Assembly (NCBI RefSeq): GCF_037137075.1
Contig: NZ_JBBBNV010000017.1
Coordinates: 37,756-101,755, forward strand
Direction of reading: 5' to 3'
Origin: JBBBNV01 sp037137075
GTDB taxonomy: Bacteria; Bacillota; Bacilli; Paenibacillales; NBRC-103111
DNA: 64,000 bases
Below, piece after piece: positions 59,708 through 64,000 of this stretch. Under the pieces are notes generated by a model. The model was not told where the DNA came from, made no database searches, and worked only from the letters and a program-made list of their open reading frames with translations. Within the stretch, counting starts at the first letter, position 1, and each line of letters begins with the position of its first letter. The position numbers and the translations under genes are program-made.

Positions 59708-60619
59708 ATGTTGATGTACGAGCTGTTTTGGAAGTGGCTGCATTGGGGAGTGCTGGTTCTGCTGTACGGTCTGGGGACGCTCAGCATGTACGGCATGCTG
59801 CAGGTCCTGCTTCACCGCAAAAGGCGCTGGAATACACTGCGGCTCCGGGATTTGACTGGATACAGAATCGCGGCGACATTGCCTCCGTCCGTCGTCAGGC
59901 TGCTGTCGGGAGCGGGCGGGAAGCAGCTGGAGGAGAAGAGGGAGCTGCTGGCGGCAAGCGGACTCCGGATTTCGGTGCTGTGGTACGAGCTGATCAGGAA
60001 AAGCAGCATCGCAGCCTGCGCTGCGCTGTTGGCATTCGGGATCGTGCTGTACAGGCTGTCAGCGGGCTTGACATCCGTCCAGCCGGTTTATTTTATCACG
60101 GCAGCTCTAATCGGAGGCGTAGTGCTGTACAGCGATCGCGTGCTGCTTGGTTCGATGGCCAGGGCCAGGGCAGGAAGGATTGTCAAGGAAATTTATGCGG
60201 TGAGCAATCAACTGCTGTACTATTCCGATTCCCGTATGAACCTTCATGCTAAGCTGGCTCGCTGCCTGTCGTTCACCCGAACGATTCGGGGGGACATGCA
60301 GCGGCTGCTTAATGCGTGGTATCAGGATCCGGAGCAGGCTATTCTTGATTTCAAGCTGCGGCTGGCGTCCGACGATGGTTACAGCTTTGCCGAAACGTTA
60401 AATACGCTGCGGCTGAATGAAAGCGAGGATTATTACGGGCTGCTGCGCCAGCGCATCCAAGATTATAAGGAGAAAATCGAGCTTGCTCAGGAAAGCCGCA
60501 AGGAGACCACCTCGTATGCCTTGTTTGTATTGGCCGGTCTGCCGATACTGTACACCTTTCGTGTTTTTATGTACCCGTGGATCATCGAAGGGCAGCGGCT
60601 GTTCGAGTCATTGAAATAG
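59708..60619 (+). CDS. TadC-like inner-membrane platform protein
   Basis: Protein of 303 residues, second F-domain protein of the Tad machine, with hydrophobic segments near residues 10-28, 95-115, 120-140 and 280-300. The F-type core is around residues 155-260. AAGGGGAAG lies 10-14 bases before the ATG; a second ATG two codons later is also possible. It follows TadB by 75 bases, in the same direction. Confidence 0.87.
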   Translation: MLMYELFWKWLHWGVLVLLYGLGTLSMYGMLQVLLHRKRRWNTLRLRDLTGYRIAATLPPSVVRLLSGAGGKQLEEKRELLAASGLRISVLWYELIRKSSIAACAALLAFGIVLYRLSAGLTSVQPVYFITAALIGGVVLYSDRVLLGSMARARAGRIVKEIYAVSNQLLYYSDSRMNLHAKLARCLSFTRTIRGDMQRLLNAWYQDPEQAILDFKLRLASDDGYSFAETLNTLRLNESEDYYGLLRQRIQDYKEKIELAQESRKETTSYALFVLAGLPILYTFRVFMYPWIIEGQRLFESLK

Positions 60620-60773
60620 CCGCAGGCTAATGATAGTGCAGTTCTGGTTCAAGCCGCTGCCAATCGTCCAAGGACGGCATCGGCTGCTTGGCAGTGCCTT
60701 AATTGTTCTGAAGGACATGCTCTGGACAAGGTTAAGGACTGTACATGTTAATCTGAAGAAGGAGGTATGTGGG

Positions 60774-60923
60774 ATGCGCAATATTTTGATGACGGTGATG
60801 CTGCTTACGGTTGCGGCCTTATTGTTCACGAATGTCATTAATGACGGGAACACCGGAATCCGGCAAAATATTCAATCCAAAGGCAGCACGGTCAATTCCG
60901 ATATTCTCGGATTGCAGCCGTAA
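60774..60923 (+). CDS. Tiny Flp-pilin-like peptide (first copy)
   Basis: Peptide of 49 residues: a hydrophobic N-terminus (MRNILMTVMLLTVAALLFTN) and a short polar tail ending NIQSKGSTVNSDILGLQP. GAAGGAGG lies about eight bases before the ATG. It sits right after TadC, the usual place for a pilin gene. It is shorter than typical Flp pilins and has no clear GxxxxE cleavage site, so pilin identity is inferred from position and shape. Confidence 0.7.
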   Translation: MRNILMTVMLLTVAALLFTNVINDGNTGIRQNIQSKGSTVNSDILGLQP

Positions 60924-61055
60924 GGATGTTTAAAATAGGAGTTTTAGAACTTATTTATTAAGATAGTTCATTTTTAATTTTTAGGATTCAAGTTTTACAA
61001 TGCGTCTGTTTATGATTTATTTCCATATATTCGGAATAATGTTGATAGCTGCTGC

Positions 61056-61077
61056 ACGCGCGCCTGCAGGCGCGCGT
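61056..61077. repeat. Perfect 22-base GC-rich palindrome
   Basis: ACGCGCGCC-TGCA-GGCGCGCGT reads the same on both strands. It lies in an otherwise AT-rich gap between the two tiny peptide genes. No T-run follows, so it may be a transcript-stabilising hairpin rather than a terminator. Confidence 0.85.
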
Positions 61078-61129
61078 TGCCCGCTGCGGAGCAGCAGGGC
61101 TAAGGAGATTGAAGGGGGCGGTGCCGAAT

Positions 61130-61276
61130 ATGAAGTCAATATTAATGACAGTGCTGCTGCTTCTTGTTGTCATTGTCATATATAATGCGACGATGGGGGG
61201 GAGCGGCGGAACGAAGGGTCTGGTTCGCGAGCGGGGGAGTACCATTAATACTACGATTCAGAGCATTGATCCATAA
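61130..61276 (+). CDS. Tiny Flp-pilin-like peptide (second copy)
   Basis: Peptide of 48 residues, clearly a paralogue of the one at 60774: both begin M(R/K)xILMTVxLL and end GSTxNxxIxxIxP-like. Here the text is MKSILMTVLLLLVVIVIY then a Gly-rich stretch, RERGSTINTTIQSIDP. AAGGGGGCGG precedes the ATG. It lies 206 bases after the first copy and before the TadE-like genes. The duplication supports a real, possibly structural, pilin-like product. Confidence 0.7.
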   Translation: MKSILMTVLLLLVVIVIYNATMGGSGGTKGLVRERGSTINTTIQSIDP

Positions 61277-61370
61277 GAGACGTCTGAAGGTGTTGGCGAG
61301 CTGAGTTTGGTACGACCGATTACTAGCCCGAACCGCAGCATTTCACATCCGCTCGAAGGGAGGAGACGGG

Positions 61371-61796
61371 ATGAAGCAGATTCTGGTGTTTATATTGTGC
61401 TCGCTGCTGCTTTGCTGGCTGATGTTCGCTCCGGTGTACAAGCATATCACCATTATGAGACAAGCCCTGCTGCAAAAAGAGGTTGATTATTTGCTTGAGA
61501 TTGGCGCGAATGCTTCGCATGGTTATATTGATCAAGCCATGCTGGACAACTCCAAACAGCGGCTGGCCGAGCGTGGCTTTACACCTGACAATCTGGTATA
61601 TACCGTAACGACTACCTCGGGGCTGAGTGGAACGAATCCGGCACAGCCGGTTTTGCGAGGGGAAGGTATTACACTTCGGCTATCTTATCCGTACGGAAGC
61701 TTGTTTCAAATTGATCGGCTGATTGGAATGACGCCCCCTACGGAGGGGGCCCGCATGGCTGCGGCCGGAATGAAAATGAGTGAGTATGTGCCGTAA
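61371..61796 (+). CDS. TadE-like protein (first)
   Basis: Protein of 141 residues with one N-terminal membrane segment (about residues 2-24), followed by a soluble region. The arrangement resembles TadE/TadF-type minor pilin proteins, which have one N-terminal hydrophobic helix. No conserved TadE Asn/Glu motif is visible to me, so assignment rests on position and architecture. GGGAGGAG precedes the ATG. The next gene starts 22 bases later. Confidence 0.65.
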   Translation: MKQILVFILCSLLLCWLMFAPVYKHITIMRQALLQKEVDYLLEIGANASHGYIDQAMLDNSKQRLAERGFTPDNLVYTVTTTSGLSGTNPAQPVLRGEGITLRLSYPYGSLFQIDRLIGMTPPTEGARMAAAGMKMSEYVP

Positions 61797-61817
61797 GGAA
61801 GGAGCTGCAGGCAAACT

Positions 61818-62303
61818 GTGTACAAGCTGCTGTTGTTTACTTTGCTCGCCGGTGTCGTGATGCTGATGCAGGCGCTGCAAACCGATGAAGAGCTGGCCAT
61901 GCATACACTGTTTCAAGGCAAGCATGCGGTCAACCGGGCTGCACATGCCGCAGCGCAGCAGCTTGACTCCGAGGAGCTTGCGCGAGGGAGATTCCGCATT
62001 GATCCGATGTTGGCTGGAGATGCCGCCGGGCGGTACTTGCAAGCTAATTTGCTGCTGGACGACTCATATCAGCCTGTTGCGGACAGCTTTTTGAAAAGCA
62101 GGGTGGATGTGCTTGCGTTTGAGATTATTAATAGCGGGGAAAGCTTCCCTTATACATATACAAATTCGGCTTATGGTTATGAAGTGACTCTTCAGCGGCC
62201 CGGTGTCGTGATGATTATACGAATGGAATATCCGAGGATGTTCGGAATACTGGGTCCGGTCGTGTGGGACGTAAAAGGAACGGGAGAATTGACTGCAAAA
62301 TAA
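61818..62303 (+). CDS. TadE-like protein (second)
   Basis: Protein of 161 residues, N-terminal membrane segment (about residues 2-19) then a soluble region with AVNRAAHAAAQQLD near residue 40, a helical TadE-type pattern. The GTG start at 61818 has AAGGAGC about 14 bases upstream, a long spacing. It is probably the last gene of the Tad unit. No leader-peptidase gene is visible in the window, so prepilin processing would be encoded elsewhere. Confidence 0.65.
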   Translation: MYKLLLFTLLAGVVMLMQALQTDEELAMHTLFQGKHAVNRAAHAAAQQLDSEELARGRFRIDPMLAGDAAGRYLQANLLLDDSYQPVADSFLKSRVDVLAFEIINSGESFPYTYTNSAYGYEVTLQRPGVVMIIRMEYPRMFGILGPVVWDVKGTGELTAK

Positions 62304-62375
62304 AGGAATTTCTTCATTCGTAGCGAACAAAATAAACAGCTGCAAAAAAAGGCGAATAAAGGGGAGCTGTGACGA

Positions 62376-62675
62376 ATGAAGTATGTAATTTGTCAGCAAG
62401 TGCGAATGGTCGATATGAACAATGAAATTATGCAGGAAGTGGAATTCGTTCATGGGGAATGGGAGCTTCCGTCCTTGTCCGTTGGCAGTTCGGTAGTAAC
62501 AGCCTTACTCGGTTTGAAGCAGTTTGAAGTGGTGTATGACCGGAGAAAGCAGGAGACGGTCCGCAGTAAAATCGTGGACATCGAATACAATTTGAGCGGT
62601 GAGCTGGCGGTAGCCAAAGTATTTTTGGAGCCGGTGCAGCTCATTATCGGGCAGCATGATGTCGGTGAGGTCTAA
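62376..62675 (+). CDS. Small protein of unknown function after Tad operon
   Basis: Soluble protein of 99 residues without signal peptide or membrane segment. AAAGGGGAG lies before the ATG at good distance, and the frame ends just ahead of the M24 peptidase gene. It may be part of either transcript. I do not recognise any family. Confidence 0.65.
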   Translation: MKYVICQQVRMVDMNNEIMQEVEFVHGEWELPSLSVGSSVVTALLGLKQFEVVYDRRKQETVRSKIVDIEYNLSGELAVAKVFLEPVQLIIGQHDVGEV

Positions 62676-62693
62676 AAAAGCGGGGTGCAGCAG

Positions 62694-63881
62694 ATGAGAG
62701 CGAATTACATGGCACGAATACATACGCTACAGCAGAAGCTGCATGCCAAAGGGATTGACGGGATGGTCATCGCCCAGAACGTGGATGTGTACTATTTTAC
62801 AGGCTCTATGCAAACCGGGTATTTCATCGTGCCTGCCCAGGGAGAGCCTGTATTCTATGTCCGCCGCAGTGTTATCCGGGCACAAGAGGAATCGGCAGTA
62901 CAGGTAGAGGCTTTAACTACGCTTCGCGGTTTCGGATCTTCTTTGAAGCTGGCGTTCCCTGCATGGTATACAGCAGGAAAATCCCCTGTTATTGCAGCCG
63001 AATTCGACGTGCTGCCGGTACAGGTTTTTCAGCGTCTGCAGTCTGTGCTGCCCGGGTGTCAGTGGGTGGACGGCTCGCTTCTCGTGCGCGAAGCACGAAT
63101 GATTAAATCCCCGGTTGAGCTGGCATGGATTCGTGAAGCGGCGCGTGTCATTGATGTTGCCTTCCAAAAAGCACTGGACCGCATCAAGCCGGGGCTGACC
63201 GAGCTGGAGCTGCTGGCTTTTATCGAGCTTGCCGTCCGGCTGGAAGGTCATCTGGGCCTGATGCGGATGCGAGGATTTAATCAGGAAACCGTTACCGGCA
63301 TGGTTGGAGCTGGGGAAGCTGCAGCTAAGCCTACTTATTTTGATGGACCCGCAGGGGGGCTTGGGCTTAGCAGTGCCTGCCCGCAAACGGCCAGCCGCCG
63401 GCCAATTCGTGCCGGGGAGCCGATTTTAGTCGATATCGGCTGCTGTATTGAAGGTTATGTTGTTGATCAGACGCGTACAGTTGTCATTGGCAGCCTGGAG
63501 GATGAGCTTACTCGCGCCTATGAGGCCGCCGAGCAAATTTTACACTCGACTGAAGCGCTTCTCAAGCCGGGAACCGTGTGCGAGGATTTATACACTCAGT
63601 CGCTGCGGATGGCGGCGGAATACGGCTTGTCTGAGCATTTTATGGGCTTTGGGGCGGACCAGGTTAAATTTCTAGGCCACGGGATTGGGCTGGAAATTGA
63701 TGAATTCCCCGTGCTTGCCAAAGGCTTCGCGTATCCGCTGGAGCCGGGAATGGTTCTGGCGATTGAGCCGAAGTTTACGTTTCCCGGCAGGGGCGTTGTA
63801 GGCATTGAGAACAACTATGCTATTACAGAGCAGGGCTACGAGAAGCTGACCCGTACACGCGAGGGTTTAATCCGGTTGTAA
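62694..63881 (+). CDS. M24-family (Xaa-Pro) peptidase
   Basis: Metallopeptidase of 395 residues with a creatinase-like N-terminal domain (about 1-125) and a pita-bread catalytic domain. Metal ligands appear intact: Asp in VDIGCCIEGYVVDQTRT (two Asp spaced by 11), His in LGHGIGLEIDEF, and Glu in AIEPKFTFPG and GIENNYA. It probably cleaves Xaa-Pro dipeptides or N-terminal Xaa-Pro bonds. The ATG at 62694 fits the GGGG site better than the GTG at 62685. It is the last full gene in the window. Confidence 0.9.
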   Translation: MRANYMARIHTLQQKLHAKGIDGMVIAQNVDVYYFTGSMQTGYFIVPAQGEPVFYVRRSVIRAQEESAVQVEALTTLRGFGSSLKLAFPAWYTAGKSPVIAAEFDVLPVQVFQRLQSVLPGCQWVDGSLLVREARMIKSPVELAWIREAARVIDVAFQKALDRIKPGLTELELLAFIELAVRLEGHLGLMRMRGFNQETVTGMVGAGEAAAKPTYFDGPAGGLGLSSACPQTASRRPIRAGEPILVDIGCCIEGYVVDQTRTVVIGSLEDELTRAYEAAEQILHSTEALLKPGTVCEDLYTQSLRMAAEYGLSEHFMGFGADQVKFLGHGIGLEIDEFPVLAKGFAYPLEPGMVLAIEPKFTFPGRGVVGIENNYAITEQGYEKLTRTREGLIRL

Positions 63882-64000
63882 GGTTCTCCGAAACCATTCG
63901 TTTTTCCTAGGCATCTTTACAAACTGGACAGTGAAAAGTTCTCAAGCTTAAGAAGCCCATGAATCTGCGTCAGTAGAGGGCGAATCTTGCTTGGAACGAA

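Noticed and set aside
1..64000. CRISPR arrays, prophage, integrases, transposases, tRNA and rRNA genes
   Set aside because: No repeat-spacer pattern, transposase or integrase motif, or rRNA/tRNA-like sequence was seen anywhere in the window by reading; no dedicated tRNA search could be run.

Overview
The window reads as a chromosomal segment of a spore-forming, Gram-positive Firmicute, most likely a Paenibacillus or close Paenibacillaceae relative. Reasons: strong AGGAGG-type ribosome binding sites with frequent GTG/TTG starts; sporulation-associated genes (yyaC-like, spo0M-like, YheC/D-like ATP-grasp, YjcZ-like); cell-surface proteins with SLH, CAP and copper-amine-oxidase 'stalk' domains; an AraR/CcpA-type arabinose operon; and a c-di-AMP (ydaO) riboswitch. 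I saw no rRNA, tRNA, CRISPR array, insertion sequence or prophage. Most of the window is ordinary chromosome; the interest lies in regulation and in a few gene clusters.

Left part (1-13 kb): an iron-siderophore type ABC importer (two FecCD permeases and an ATPase; its binding protein is probably off the left edge), two CAP-family surface proteins on opposite strands, a YfkK-like small protein, then mannitol-1-phosphate dehydrogenase and a HAD phosphatase on the minus strand. The HAD gene has a sigma-A promoter, a clear ydaO-type c-di-AMP riboswitch and a terminator in its leader. The pairing suggests osmoregulated mannitol synthesis (fructose-6-P to mannitol-1-P to mannitol), which I rate the most interesting signal here. 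A membrane glycosyltransferase, YyaC and small proteins follow.

13-25 kb: a glycan cluster of a DUF4912 protein, a GH57 branching-enzyme-like protein whose catalytic residues look lost, a GT4 glycosyltransferase and a TPR-linked GT2. Next come a stalk-domain protein and a MocR-type regulator divergent from a HisC-like aminotransferase. Between these two lies a compact run of DnaA boxes, all in one orientation. Spo0M and two small genes follow, then a frameshifted cysteine-synthase remnant.

25-41 kb: an alpha/beta hydrolase, a diguanylate cyclase, a membrane permease with an upstream CcpA (cre) site, an azoreductase and an Rrf2 regulator, an ArsR-type regulator, a Gfo/Idh oxidoreductase with a YisL-like gene, and the arabinose operon araA-araR-araD-araB. 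The araA leader carries two AraR operators and a perfect cre.

41-55 kb: miscellaneous genes (stalk-domain protein, DUF1835 protein, HTH regulator, carbonic anhydrase, YheC/D, DedA, thioredoxin-like protein, metallo-beta-lactamase fold hydrolase, YjcZ-like peptide, oxidoreductase). Then comes a self-contained unit of an ABC-2 type membrane protein, a TetR regulator and a nitroreductase with tandem palindromic operators.

55-62.3 kb: a Tad/Flp-like pilus or secretion operon (SAF/CpaB-like, TadZ-like, TadA-like, TadB-like and TadC-like proteins, two tiny tandem pilin-like peptides, two TadE-like proteins). It has its own promoter, an operator-like palindrome and a leader terminator. An unknown 99-aa protein and an M24 peptidase end the window.
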